From Vermamoeba vermiformis (taxonomy: Eukaryota; Tubulinea; Echinamoebida): a DNA stretch of 64,000 nucleotides. The stretch's first letter is position 1. Each line of letters opens with the position of its first letter. This document shows positions 41,768 through 53,040 of this stretch, one piece after another. The notes below the pieces were generated by a model. The model worked only from the letters and a program-made list of their open reading frames with translations. It did not search any database and was not told where the DNA came from. The stretch is taken from contig JBEWZL010000166.1 of NCBI GenBank assembly GCA_045837725.1, forward strand, positions 186,001-250,000, read 5' to 3'. The position numbers were made by a program, and so were the translations under genes.

Positions 41768-43676
41768 TTATTCCCAGAGCACGACTACACCATTGCGATC
41801 ACAGCTCGCGATCTGATGGCCGTTAGGGTGCCACGCTGTCGCGACCACTGTAGTCCTGTAAATAGCGTCAATAATAAACACACGCAGCTGCACTACACGT
41901 ACTTGTGTCCCTTCTTGAGAATGGACTCGAGCTTGCCAGTGGTGGTCTCCCAGATGAACACGAGGCCATCGATCGAGCCCGCAGCAATGTACTGGCCATC
42001 GGGACTGAAACAGGCACGCGCAAAGTTGACGCCACTGCGATAGCTGTCGTGTCTGTCGGGGTGGGTGAGTGACAGGTGTCAAAGTGAGTGCCGCACGACT
42101 TACTTGAATGTGACTACTTCCTCCCACGTGCGGTTGTCAATCAGCTTGAGTGTGTTGTCGCGACTGTTGGTCAGATAGGTCCTGCCGTCAGGGGCGAGTG
42201 TCACCGAAGTGATCTGCTGCGAGTGCAGGTTGTCCATGTCGCGGATGGGCTCGCCGTTCTTCATGTCCCAGATGCGCAGGTGCGAGTCCAAGTGCGCGGA
42301 GGCAATCATCGAGTTGTCGTACGAGAGTGCCACGCCATTCGCAGAGCTGAAGCAGAACAGCGTGCGAATGCAATAGCCCTTGGAGAGGTCCCACACCTTC
42401 AAGGTGCGGTCGTGCGAGGCAGTCACCACGCGCTGATTGTCAAACGAGAACAGTGCGTGCGACACCTTGCTGATGTGGCCAGTGAGCGAGTGTCGCAGTC
42501 GGTTCAGTCCGCCCGTGTATCGTCCACACGCGCGCTGCATTGTCGTTGCTCGCCGCGAGCACGTTGTCGTTGGGCGTGTTCCAGTCAAAGCACGCGCTGT
42601 TCACACTCTGCACGGCCCCGCTCAGCTGACTCTTGGCGCTGCCAGTGGGCACGTCCCAGAGCTTGACGAGCTTGTCCTGGCCTGCAGTGACGAGCATCAT
42701 GCCCGAGCTGTTGTAGCTGACGGAATTGCACTCGCCCTCGTGCGCGCTGATGGTCTTCTTGGCCTGCTTGGGGATGGTGACGTGTATCAGGCCACTGCCA
42801 CGGTCCAGCAGTGACTCGGTGAGCGGTCCTGAGGGCTGCGTGCCCTTGACAGCCTCGAGCAGCTGATTCTTCTTGTTCAGATCTGCAATTGTCTGGTACA
42901 ACTGACTCGCTTCGTCCATCTTCTTCGCGTCTTCAGCGGCACGCTTCATCCACCGATCCAACAGCTCCTTGTTCTCTTTCTCCACTTGCTTCACGCGCTC
43001 TTCAGCACGCACGAGCTCTACTTGCAGTGCTTGCAGCTCTTCTTTCAGGATCGTGATGGTCACATCCCGCTCTTTGAGTTCTTCGCGCGAGGACTGCAAA
43101 TTGTGCTCGAGATCGCTGATCTGTGCTCGCAGGTCCTCTATTACACGCAGCTTGTCTTCGTACTCCTCGCGACTCGTTTTCAATTGGCCGGTCAGATCGA
43201 GCAGACTCTTCGAGCTCTCTGAGATCTGTTTGTAGGCTTGGGCCAGCTCCTCTTGCAGCTTGAATATACGCTGATTGAGTTGCTGTTCTTGTTCTGGTGA
43301 GATGCCCATTTGCTGCTCTTGTTGGTACTTTTCCACTTGTTTGATCAGATCTTCATTGCGTCGCTTCAGCTCGTTGTTATCGCGCTGATATTTGATGCTG
43401 TCTTCACGCGCCTGTCGCTCTTTCAACAACAGCTTGTTGTCTGTAGTGCGAGAGTTAAAGGACCTTAACAACTGAAATTGAATGAATTTTTTAGTAATTT
43501 CGAAAATTAAAAATAATTATTCTTAAATAAGCTAATTAATCGAACGCCAATAATATGAGCTATTTAATATGTGACAGGATACTTTCGCTGATCAGATCTT
43601 GAAAGCCTTTCGTTTGGAGCTGATTGCGTCTTGTTAGCTGAGCGAATATGTCTTGTCGCCAATCGAACGCGCTCAT
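41768..43676 (-). CDS. ATG16: Autophagy protein ATG16 (coiled coil + WD40), frame break inside
   Basis: Scaffold that brings ATG12-ATG5 to the phagophore to lipidate ATG8. Start MSAFDWRQDIFAQLTRRNQL is the ATG5-binding helix. A long coiled coil runs from about 43470 to 42900. The WD40 propeller begins GECNSVSYNSSGMMLVTAGQ and ends ASCDRNGVVVLWE. Between ASNDNAARVWT and YTGGLNRLRHSLTGH (about 42520) the reading frame shifts by one base, and no GT-AG intron of suitable length restores it. The protein is conserved on both sides, so this is a single-base assembly or sequencing error, a recoding site, or a recent mutation. The WD40 type matches animal/amoebozoan ATG16, not yeast, which lacks the propeller. 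Confidence 0.9.
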
Positions 43677-43909
43677 GGTTAGCGTTGAATAAGAACACTA
43701 TGGTATATTAATATAATATAATTGCAGCTGATACTAATGTCACTCGTAGCACTGAGAGCTGTGTCGATCGACTCTTTGACGCCTGTATTAATTACAACAC
43801 GCGCAGCGCAGCACCACACCTGCACGTGTAATTATAATACAGTACTAGCAGTATATATATATATCACCGTAGTATTATAAGCCCTATAATATTAGCAGAG
43901 CAATCACGA

Positions 43910-44497
43910 ATGAACAAAGATCTGGTGCAGAAGATTCCCTTGTTGACAGTCAATGCTGGTCCTCGCGATGGCGACAAGTGGATTAAGCGGTATTAATATA
44001 CATGTGAATTACTATGAATTATGCTATCGCTATTTACACCATTAATACACAGATTAGAAGAAGAATACAGCTCGCTGATCAAGGTACGTTGCTTTAACTT
44101 GCCGCTTAATGTGCTCACTAACACCACTTAGTACGTGCAAATCAACAAAGAGCACGACAATGACTGGTTCAGACTCGAATCCAACAACGAGGGCACGCGC
44201 TGGTTCGGTGAGTGCTGGTACATCCACGAGTACAAGCAGTACCGCTTTCAACTGCAGTTCGACATACCCGTCACCTATCCTACCACCGCACCGGAGCTCG
44301 AACTGCCGAGCTTGGACGGCAAGACAGTGAAGATGTACCGCGGCGGCAAGATCTGCTTGACCGAACACTTCTTTCCGCTCTGGGCGCGCAATGTGCCGCA
44401 CTTTGGCATCGCACACGCACTCGCACTCGGACTCGGACCGTGGCTCGCTGCTGAAGTGCCGCACTTGATTGCTGATGGCGTGCTCAAAGCTGAGTAG
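43910..44497 (+). CDS. UFC1: UFM1-conjugating enzyme UFC1
   Basis: E2 enzyme of ufmylation, working with UBA5 and UFL1 on ER-associated ribosomes. Three exons: [20 protein letters not shown]..., a short one [10 protein letters not shown], and a long third. [36 protein letters not shown] and [19 protein letters not shown] are conserved. The catalytic Cys is in [10 protein letters not shown], followed by [20 protein letters not shown] and [12 protein letters not shown]. About 167 residues, normal. Its presence argues against a fungal genome, since most fungi have lost UFM1. Confidence 0.95.
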
Positions 44498-44653
44498 TGC
44501 CGCACTTGCCTTATTTAGTAAATACGACCCTTTTGTACAGAGACACGTGTCATCTAGCAGCTTATTGAGTGACACCTGTCAAACACCGCTCTGTGTTGAA
44601 TGTACAATTTTTCCGCAGGATTTATTCCGAGTGTTACGCTACACGTGTATTTC

Positions 44654-45691
44654 CTAATTTAGTAATTTGGCCACTTCATCGCGCAAGCTCTCGCTCTTGC
44701 GTTCAATGCCCTCGCCGCACTGCCAGTACGCGAAATCTACGACGGAAATTTCCTTGAGTCCCCAGGCCTTGGCGCGCTGCTGCAAGAGCTGCTGCACGGT
44801 GAGCGCGTCGTCGAAGAGATAGGACTGCGCGTAGAGGGGCTCAGCGTCCTCATCGAGGGGCATGCCACTCATCGACCCTGCTGGCACACTGCCACTGATG
44901 CCACGTGGTTTCATGCCGGCAATGTGCGTGGAGAGTGCGCGGACCAGTGCGCGCAAGTCAGCGAGGTGCGTGGTGACGTCACCAGTGATCTGCACGCGCA
45001 CCAGGGCCCCGGACTGACCCGCACCGAGCTCCAGACTGGTGGCACCGTGCTGCTGCTTGAGCTCTGCGGCACTCGCTGCGGCATTGTCGAAGGCACTGTG
45101 CACGTAACAGCCGAGCAGCGTGGTGGCACTGGTGGCACGCATCACTGTCACGCGACGCAGTTGACAGTTCTCTTTGGTGACACCGACCAGGGTCTGCAGC
45201 CACTCGCGTCCAGTCACGCCACTCCACTGCGCGTCCAACACGGCACTCACGGGCAGTGCACCCTCGCCCAGTGTGGGGTGCTGTGTGACGAGTGCGGTGA
45301 CGAGCTGCTGGCCCGTCTTCAAGAAGTCAGGTGTCTTGGCCACAAAGTCCGTCTCGCTGTTCAGTTCTAACAGCGCTGCGACATCGTTGCTGCCACGCTC
45401 CGCACCGCGCTGCAGGGCCACAAACACCCCTCCCTCTGCAGTGATGCGACTGCTCTTCTTGTCAGCGGTCTTCTTGGCTTGTTGCGCCAGCCACTCGACT
45501 GCTCGATCCAGATCGCCATTCGTCGCCACGAGAGCGTTCTTGCATTCCAACACACCTGCTTTAGTGCGCGCACGCAGTTCTTTGACGAGTTGAATAGGGA
45601 TCGCTGCTTCAGTCGATAAAGAGCGCACTTGCAGCAGAGGAGATGCAGATCTGAATCTCTTGGTGCTGTGTCGAATAAATGTTGCCAACAT
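44654..45691 (-). CDS. TSFM: Mitochondrial elongation factor Ts
   Basis: Nucleotide exchange factor for mitochondrial EF-Tu. A single exon of 345 codons. Presequence MLATFIRHSTKRFRSASPLL. The UBA-like N-domain QLVKELRARTKAGVLECKNAL then NGDLDRAVEWLAQQAKK is diagnostic. The core has ALLELNSETDFVAKTPDFL. The second core half carries a divergent stretch rich in Gly/Ser (MKPRGISGSVPAGSMSG). The C-terminal helical part ends DEVAKLLN. It has no intron, unlike nearly all its neighbours. Confidence 0.93.
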   Translation of the reverse strand: MLATFIRHSTKRFRSASPLLQVRSLSTEAAIPIQLVKELRARTKAGVLECKNALVATNGDLDRAVEWLAQQAKKTADKKSSRITAEGGVFVALQRGAERGSNDVAALLELNSETDFVAKTPDFLKTGQQLVTALVTQHPTLGEGALPVSAVLDAQWSGVTGREWLQTLVGVTKENCQLRRVTVMRATSATTLLGCYVHSAFDNAAASAAELKQQHGATSLELGAGQSGALVRVQITGDVTTHLADLRALVRALSTHIAGMKPRGISGSVPAGSMSGMPLDEDAEPLYAQSYLFDDALTVQQLLQQRAKAWGLKEISVVDFAYWQCGEGIERKSESLRDEVAKLLN

Positions 45692-45880
45692 GTTTATCGG
45701 TAATGAATATGAATATTAAATTATTTATGCTAATAATCCTCCTATTCAGACGTGTTCGTGCAGGTCAGGGCTGAAGATAAAAATGACAAGCTGTGAAAAA
45801 ATTAATTTCCCAAACAGACGAACACAAACACAAACACAGCACAAGAACTGACATTAGGGCACGAGTATATATAGACCACT

Positions 45881-47009
45881 ATGCCACCTTCACGCCCCTC
45901 GAAAGATGAGATCAATTTCACGCGGCTGTTGCGTGCGTGCGAACAATTGGCTAACGAGGCCGATGGGGATCTGTTGAACAGCGCGCATTACACGCAATTC
46001 AAGCAGGTATATATATAGACATAGAGAGATATATATCTAGATATGCGATGTAATGTACTATTGTGTGGATAATATGGACAATATTGACATTGCATTAAAA
46101 ATAATAATAACATGTCTTTGCTGACGTCAGGGACAATAATTTACTTTATTTTAATAATAATCAACTGATTAAATATGTCCCTTAGTATTTAGATGATTTA
46201 AAGCGTCGTTTGGCTGGCTTAGAACGATTGCAAAAAGAAATGGATCCGAGGCAAGTCGTCACTGCTCATTATTAATAGTCATCATAGTAATAATAATATT
46301 GTGACTAGTCTTATTCTCGACAAGCACATTCAGCCCCCTACGCGCGAGACATTGAATGAATACAAGCGCAAATTAGACTATTTGAGCGAGTTGATAGATC
46401 CCCGTTTGGTACGTGGTGCTAAAAATAGACTTTTAACTCAATGACTGTCAGGCAACGAGAGACGACACGAGTTTGACTAATATGGTAGTGGCACACAATC
46501 CGCACTTGCGAGCAGATGAAAAGCGACTTGAAATTTCACTCCGATCACGTGCTCGTCGCAGTGCGCAGAACGAGATGCGCGCGAGATTGTTGAGCACGAG
46601 TGGTGAGCCGAGTGCACAGAGCAGTGCCGCAGACGAATCACGTGCCTCGCTGTTGAGCAGTGCGAGTTCGCAGAGCGGAGCAGATCCGATGGTCGAAGCA
46701 CTGCTGAGTCACCACCAGAGCTTGCAGGACCAGTACAGCGACGAACTCGTGCACATTGCTGCGCGCCTCAAACAGAACGCCAAGTCCGTGCAGACATTGT
46801 TGCACAGTGATCTGCAGAGCCTGGACAAGCTGAGCACGACGACCAACGCGAACTTGGATCGCGCTGATGCTGCTAACGGCTCGCTGCAGCAACTGATGCG
46901 CGTGGCGAGGGGCACCACTATGTCCACTTTATTGGTCCTAGTGGCAGCCACACTAGGCTTCGTGTTCATGTACATATTTATGAAGATTTTCTCCAAGCCG
47001 AGTCATTAG
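45881..47009 (+). CDS. USE1: SNARE protein USE1
   Basis: Q-SNARE of Golgi-to-ER retrograde transport. Start MPPSRPSKDEINFTRLLRAC. Four exons; exons 2-3 give YLDDLKRRLAGLERLQKEMD and LNEYKRKLDYLSELIDP. The last exon includes HHQSLQDQYSDELVHIAARL, NAKSVQTLLHSDLQSLDKLS and TNANLDRADAANGSLQQL, the SNARE helix with a central Asp (USE1 has Asp at the zero layer; alignment suggested, not certain). The C-terminal membrane anchor is TLLVLVAATLGFVFMYIFMKI, ending FSKPSH. Confidence 0.88.
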
Positions 47010-47237
47010 CTAGGCCTGTAAATGTATTAAATGTAAATAGTTAAGAAAAGTTTGAATACAGCTGCTTCCTGAAGGATAATTGAAACTCGAAGTTGTGAAA
47101 GCATCATGAGAGATTTTGGACTAATGGTTACAGGATTAATTGCTGCCAGGGTTTAGTTGTACATCCAGGGTGAGGTCTGGATTGGTAGGTGTAGACGGGT
47201 GTCATTGCTGGGTGAGATGTCCAGCGTGGTGAAGGGA

Positions 47238-47427
47238 GGTCGTCTTGCTCAATTTAGCAGGACATCCGGATTTGGACAGGGCGTCCGCCATCACTAGGTT
47301 CTCATGGAATAAAAAGCTAATAGCGCCTAATTGTTGTGGATATCAATATTTTTGATGAGTTTGATGGTTTCCTTGCGGGCCAAGCTCTAGGGGAGGTCGT
47401 CTTGCCCAATTTGAGCAGGACGTCCTC
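47238..47427 (+). repeat. Short direct repeat pair
   Basis: Two imperfect copies of a roughly 35-bp word beginning GAGGTCGTCTTGC and containing CAATTT...AGCAGGAC...TCC, about 157 bp apart. Confidence 0.6.
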
Positions 47428-48217
47428 CTAGGGATTGAGCTGAGGAAAGTTCCTCAGTTTTTGAAATCAAGCTCCAAATGTATCAAGTAACAGAGATTTT
47501 GATAGTTACAGCTTGCCATGACATATGAAATCGTTTGCACTATAGTGGGCAGAGTTCAATAGAAAGAATACACATGTGCCTTTGTTATGAGAAACTTCTC
47601 ATGCACTATATTCATTTCTCGGTACAGTTCTATGCAGAACTACATCCATAGGAGGATCGCTCAAATAGCACGCGATTTTTGGATAGGGTAAAACTGTTCT
47701 TTGTGCTGTAAACATATCCTGGTTGCGAATATATCTTGATAAAGATGCCACCTCTACATTCCTTAGCAGAAATATCCAACTTTCCAATGGTGGACGTCCT
47801 GTCCGGCAAAAATTGGACGTGTGCCACGGACCGCGCGTCCGCCGACCATACATCATATAGTATGAAGATTTTAATAAGATATCTATATGCCCTGTATATG
47901 ATTAAGCATATCCCCTCATTGTAAAAAGGTTTGCCACCATACTGGACAAAGTTACAACATAAAAAATATGGATGATGCAAAAAAATTTTCATAGCTAGGT
48001 GACAATGTATTGTATCCAAAGTTCAATGTTGCATAAAATACGCATAATTGTGTTGTACCATACATGTGCTGGAGGGTGGGTTCATACTTAATGCTGAAAA
48101 TTTACAATTTGCTGCCACTACAATATCTTTGATGATTACCTATATTTTCTTGTTAGATAGTGATAGATCTAGGAGTTTCCAAAGTTTCAATGGTATTGCA
48201 GCCAATAGAACAAAGTT

Positions 48218-48634
48218 CTAGTACATTAGTTCTTTGCAGAACAATGACATTTTCAGCCTCCAGCAGTATGCCCAAAGCCTCCTATGCCAACAGTGGTGCA
48301 TCTTAAGTCCGCTGGTACTAATGGCAAAGTTTGGTATAAGTTGGTCAATTACTAACATCAGCGAATGTCCACAGATGGATGAAAAATTTTTGGCAGACAA
48401 GTGATGTCCACCTAATGGTTTTTCTTTTTCCAAATCTGTCTCTTTTGCAAACAGGACGTGCGCTAGTATGTACAACAGACTGGCATTGTGCAGCATGAAG
48501 ACGATCTTCTTGATGTGTTCGAGCTTGTCGTGTGCACTTGCATCCACGCGTTGAATGCCTCGACAAGCAGCGACTGCAACTTCTAGCAACTTCTTAGCAA
48601 TTCCTGCACTATGGCAGGAAGTGTACAGTAGCAT
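48218..48634 (-). pseudogene. Possible gene remnant
   Basis: An open frame of 138 codons. Its first half looks protein-like (GIAKKLLEVAVAACRGIQRV, KLEHIKKIVFMLHNASLLYI), with helical, hydrophobic periodicity. The second half does not. No family is recognised, no splice partners were found, and the surrounding DNA is gene-poor. It could be the remains of a gene or a chance ORF. Confidence 0.2.
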
Positions 48635-48825
48635 TCAGTAGGCAGAATCCGGTATGTTGTGCATGCCATTGAACGCATAATGCATGGTAAATTACTAAAT
48701 GTATGTTCATGCAGGTTTTGTGTAGTAGGAGGCTGACATCAACACTAACACTTGCGCCCAAGTATGAAAAGACTCCAAGAGAATGCATGATTGAAGGTTA
48801 CGTGTATTTGGGCAGATCACATAGT

Positions 48826-51080
48826 TTATTTGTTCTCTTTGACAGGGGCCAGCTGTAAATTGTAGGCAAGCAACTCTTCATTAGTGAGTTCCCCAGGTGA
48901 GCCTGTCATCAATTCATTGCCTTTGTTAGACTTGGGGAAAGCAATGACGTCACGCAGAGAGGGGGCATTCAACATGATAGACAAGAGCCGGTCCAATCCC
49001 AGCGCAATACCTCCGTGCGGTGGAGCACCGTGCCCGAGAGCTGTGAGCAAGTGATTGAATTCATTGACTTTGCGCTCCGACAACAGCAACACATCTTTCA
49101 ACACCGTCAGCTGATCAGCAGCGCGATGAATTCGAATGGACCCCCCACCAATCTCCATGCCATTCAACACGAGGTCGTAGTGCTGGCCGCGGATCACAGG
49201 CAGTTTGTGAATGGCCTTTGGGTCCGTGCTGTGACCGCGCCACTGCTCTAACAGCGCGGCATCTTCGGGCACGGGGGCTGTGAATGGATGGTGCGTGGCC
49301 TTGACAACACCTGTGACACGTGTCAAAATGTCATTCGAGCGCAGAGGTTGACAGGTGTCACTTACCGTCCTCGAGTGTGAAGAGCGGGAAATCCACGACC
49401 CAAAAGAAGTGATAGGCGTGCTCGGGCAGTGTCAACAGTCCGCGCTTGATCAGCTCTTGGCTGCAGTGGACGCGCACTTTGCCGAGGTCCTGGAAATGAC
49501 ACGTGTCAATCGGTGATCTGTCACTAGTCGCTATAAATAGATCTTACATTGAGTGGATCATCACCCAGACCTGCGCTGAAGAACAGCAAATCTCCCTCTT
49601 GAGCGCCTATTTCCTTATTTAGTGCGCTCATCTCTGCGGCGGTCACGTGCTTTGTCAGGGAAGATTTCCACTGGCCGTCTGCCACCACGCGCACAGCTGT
49701 CACGTGCTCCACTCCGCGCTGCTTGATCTCCTCCATGACACGTGTCATTTGCGGCCCTAAATGAGGTATACGCAGTGCGCGCACAGTGCCACCATCGACC
49801 AGGGCAGAGCGGAACAATTCAGCGCGCGTGTCTCGCAAGAGGTGCGTAACATTGCACAACTGCAGCTCGTAGCGCGTGTCGGGCTTGTCACTGCCATATT
49901 TGTCCAAACACTCGCGGTACGTCACGCGCTTGAACGGCAGAGTGAGTTCTATATTTAGAAACTTGCGCCAGAGCACTCGAACGAGGTGTTCAATGACGTC
50001 CTGCACCGTCTTGGCATCAGCGAATGCGAGTTCGAGATCGACTTGCGTGAATTCCGGTTGACGGTCAGCGCGCAGATCTTCGTCGCGGTAACAGCGCGCG
50101 AGTTGAAAGTAGCGCTCAAAGCCACTCATCATCAGCAGCTGTTTGTACTGTTGCGGTGATTGCACCAAGCTGTAGAATCGTCCGCGCTCACGCGTGGGCA
50201 CAATGTACTCGCGCGCCCCCTCGCTGGTGGTGCGGAACAGAGTGGGGGTCTCGATCTCAAAAAATCCGCGCTCAATCAGTGTCTCGCGAATAGTCTGCAC
50301 TACTCGACTGCGCGTGCGTATGTTGTGCTGCATCTGTGGTCGTCGCAGATCTAAATAGCGGTACTTCAAGCGCGTCTCCTCATTGAGCAGCTCTTTGATA
50401 TTCATGCTGAAGGGCAGTTCCGTGCTCTCATTCAGCACTTGCAGCTGTTCTGCAACGACTTCAATAGCTCCAGTAGTCATATCTTTGTTCGTTTGTCCTG
50501 TTGGTCGCTCATGTACCACTCCCGTCACGCTCACTGTGGATTCAAGCGGCAGATCGCTGATCCTCTTTAATGTGTCGCTGTCTGCATCAACAAATGAACA
50601 ACGCTGCGCTATATCCACACGATACACTACCTTCGATCGGTATTTCCAGCTTGACTTGAGTACTGCCTTGCCCGTCGCGCAACACTGAGATGCGGTTCAG
50701 TTTCTGTGGACTCAAACTGCAGAATACATACCGATAAATACCAACACGTGCGTGTGATCACCATCGCGCTGCTTCTTATTTACATTGGTTAATATGCGTT
50801 TGGCCTCGATCCAGCCCCCCAGCACGACACGCTGGCCAGTGTGCTGCGCAGTGAGTGTCCCGCAGCTGTGTGTGGGCAGTGAGAAGGCGTAGGACTTGGC
50901 TGCTGCGTGCACGAGATGCAAAGCACGCTGTTGACACTGTGGCCAGTGCGAGGGCGCAGTGCGGTGTGGAGTGACGTGTTTGCGACCAGTGCGCGGTGCA
51001 CACCACAGCGCGGCTCTCGGTGCACGTGCGAGGACTGTGCGCGAGTGACGCAGTGCAGTGTGGAGCAGTCGTGGTAGCAT
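48826..51080 (-). CDS. DARS2: Mitochondrial aspartyl-tRNA synthetase
   Basis: Class IIb synthetase of bacterial/mitochondrial AspS type. MLPRLLHTALRHSRTVLARA is a mitochondrial presequence; an in-frame ATG at 51155 is the alternative start. The anticodon-binding OB domain begins SHSCGTLTAQHTGQRVVLGG. The catalytic core has LKYRYLDLRRPQMQHN and EGAREYIVPTRERGRFYSLV. QSPQQYKQLLMMSGFERYFQ leads into motif 2 (ARCYRDEDLRADRQPEFTQ), and motif 3 is GIALGLDRLL. The bacterial-type GAD insertion region is present (LFFSAGLGDDPLN). Two introns contain TGACACGTGTCA and a third copy lies in an exon at 49736. Divergent from the gene at 51233. Confidence 0.93.
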
Positions 51081-51232
51081 TGGAGCTGTTCGTGAACAAT
51101 AAAATCTCACCTGTGACAGAAATTCATTTGCGACCCGGAGTGAGTTCAGCTGCACACTACTTATAGGGCAATAATTAGTACAGTACTTAGGGACATATAT
51201 TTAGCAGTTGTTAGACGAACAAAGTGTAGTGA

Positions 51233-52583
51233 ATGGAGAAAACACCTATTGACATTGACGATCTGATCACTGACGCGCAGGTAATAAAGATACGATATTA
51301 TTATCTATGATATTGCAACAACACCTATTTGACATTAAGAGGAGACGAAGCTTCAGATCGCGATCCCGTGCTAAATATTGGCCGCAAAATTCTATCACAT
51401 TGCCTATCGCGTCTAACCCCTCTCGCAGGACGCCATGTTCGCAGGAGACTACGCGCAGTGCACGGCGTTGTGTCGTCAAGCGGTGGCGCACAATCGCGAA
51501 GAGTTCTCCGCGCACGAGCTGTTGATTCAGAGTCTGCTGGCACAGCACCGCGATCACGAGGCACTCGCTGCTGCACGTGATTGGTGCGCGGTACAGCCAC
51601 GTGCACTCACACGACAGGCCACGTGGACCATTGCACGACCGCGCCAGTGGCGACTGCTCGCTCATGCCGCGTACAAGGGTGGAGCAGAGGAGACACTGAG
51701 CGAGGTACTGGACCAACAACTGGTGCTGCTGCAAGATCTGACCAATCAGGAGCTGACCAATCAGGAGCTGACCAATCAGGAGCTGACCAATCAGGAGCTG
51801 ACCAATCAGGAGCTGACCAATCAGGAGCTGACCAATCAGGAGCTGACCAATCAGGAGCTGACCAATCAGGAGGTGAGTGAAGGAGTTGAAGATGTAACCG
51901 TGCGCAACGAAGAGAGTGTCGAGTCACCTGAGATGGACGAGCACGACCTCGCAGCCCAATCACGTGATGTGCAGTGGCAGGGCACGACAGCAGTGTTGGA
52001 TGCGGTGACGACAGCGGCACTTTGGTTTGATTTGCAGGCCCGACAGGCACGTGATCAACAGACGCGCGAAGAGGACACAGAGCTCTGCACGACCATCCGT
52101 GCCCTGATCGATCAGTGGTGCACGCGCCGTGGTGATCTCAGTGCGGGAGATACAGCCCTGGTAGAGCTGCTGTTGCTGTGGTGTCACGTGCGTGCTGCAA
52201 ATGCGGTGACACTCAATCACACGCCATTCACTGAACTGATGGCGCGCGATGTGCCGAATGAGATCAAGATATATGCCCTCGCGCTCTCTTTTGTACTGGA
52301 ATTCGACGCACACAAGCCACATCTGGCGTCAGAGGGTCACGCCAAAGTAGCGCAACATGTTCAACAGCTTACGCAACTACTACACAATAGTAACAATCCC
52401 AAAATACAGAACGATATGGACACTTCCCTGTTATATCGCACCATTACAGTACTGCTTAGATTTCTCGAACCCAGCGCAAAAGAACGAGATCAAGCTAAGA
52501 ATGAACTTGCCCATATTACCCGCAGACCCGGATTATCGTTGATAGTGCTCAATAGAGCATCAGCAGTGTTAGCAACGAAATAA
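51233..52583 (+). CDS. Hypothetical TPR-like protein with LTNQE repeat
   Basis: Not recognised. Exon 1 (51233-51280) encodes MEKTPIDIDDLITDAQ; exon 2 (51429-52583) continues DAMFAGDYAQCTALCRQAVA and ELLIQSLLAQHRDHEALAAA, which look like TPR helices. Then come nine identical LTNQE units (51738-51872), an acidic linker (VRNEESVESPEMDEHDLAAQ) and a helical C-terminal domain (LVELLLLWCHVRAAN, KIYALALSFVLEFDAHKPHL, RTITVLLRFLEPSAKERDQA) ending NRASAVLATK. Length 400 residues. No signal peptide or membrane helix. A solenoid adaptor is plausible but unproven. Confidence 0.75.
51738..51872 (+). repeat. Perfect 15-bp coding minisatellite, nine copies
   Basis: CTGACCAATCAGGAG repeated nine times without a single difference, encoding (LTNQE)x9. 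Identity includes all third codon positions, so the array is recently expanded or homogenised. Confidence 0.98.
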
Positions 52584-52704
52584 AACGACTCGTTTGGAAT
52601 ATGTATTATAAATGGAGAATCGCTTTGTACGCGGTCGCATCCTTCTCGTATTCATAATAATAATCGTGCGTATTATGGTATAAAATATTTATAGTATTTT
52701 ATAT

Positions 52705-53040
52705 TTAGTCGTCGAACAGACCGAAAGCACCAATAGCTTCATCCTCAGATTTGGGTTTCTCTTCCTTCTTTTCTTCCTTGGCGGGGGCAGAAGAGGCGCT
52801 AGCAGCGGTGGGAGCGCTACCAGAGGGGGCAGCACCAACGGCGGGGACTGAGGCCAACTTTTCTTTACCAGCAGCAATAACCTCATCAAGGTTCTTGCCC
52901 TTAAGTTGCTCCAAAACTTGGTTCAAAGCAGCATCGTCGACATTGACATCAACGGAGCTCAAGATCTTCTTGATGGCAGCAGCATCGGGGTTAGCATTAC
53001 CACCCAAAACAGCAAGCAAGTAAGCAGCAACGTAGCGCAT
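52705..53040 (-). CDS. RPLP2: 60S acidic ribosomal protein P2
   Basis: Stalk protein that recruits translational GTPases. MRYVAAYLLAVLGGNANPDA is the canonical P2 start; KKILSSVDVNVDDAALNQVL forms the dimerisation helices; an Ala/Pro/Gly hinge follows, then EEKKEEKPKSEDEAIGAFGLFDD. The conserved GFGLFD tail appears as GAFGLFDD. 111 residues, intronless over the coding part. Codon choice (GCC, AAG, CTC) differs from neighbouring genes, as expected for a highly expressed ribosomal gene. Confidence 0.96.
   Translation of the reverse strand: MRYVAAYLLAVLGGNANPDAAAIKKILSSVDVNVDDAALNQVLEQLKGKNLDEVIAAGKEKLASVPAVGAAPSGSAPTAASASSAPAKEEKKEEKPKSEDEAIGAFGLFDD

Larger units (their letters stand above)
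47010..48825. other. Gene-poor region of unusual composition
   Basis: The longest stretch without a supported gene. It lacks the CACGTG-rich character of its flanks. GTCGTCTTGC(T/C)CAATTT followed by AGCAGGAC(A/G)TCC appears twice (about 47238-47270 and 47395-47427), and GGACGTCC-like words recur. Two minus-strand ORFs (47630-48019, 48218-48634) have no recognised homology. It may be decayed or inserted DNA. Confidence 0.5.

Noticed and set aside
44109-44505. Overlapping ORFs on both strands at UFC1
   Set aside because: Only the frame with [10 protein letters not shown] is conserved; the others are shadows.
44629-44660. Splice-like word CCTAATTTAGTAATTTGG at the end of EF-Ts
   Set aside because: It encodes the natural C-terminus AKLLN and stop; resemblance to the 3' splice motif is probably chance.
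47630-48019. 129-codon minus-strand ORF
   Set aside because: Composition is not protein-like and no homology is recognised; probably chance.
51607-52050. Antisense ORF with SAPDW repeats
   Set aside because: It is the reverse complement of the nine LTNQE units; no start context or splice support.
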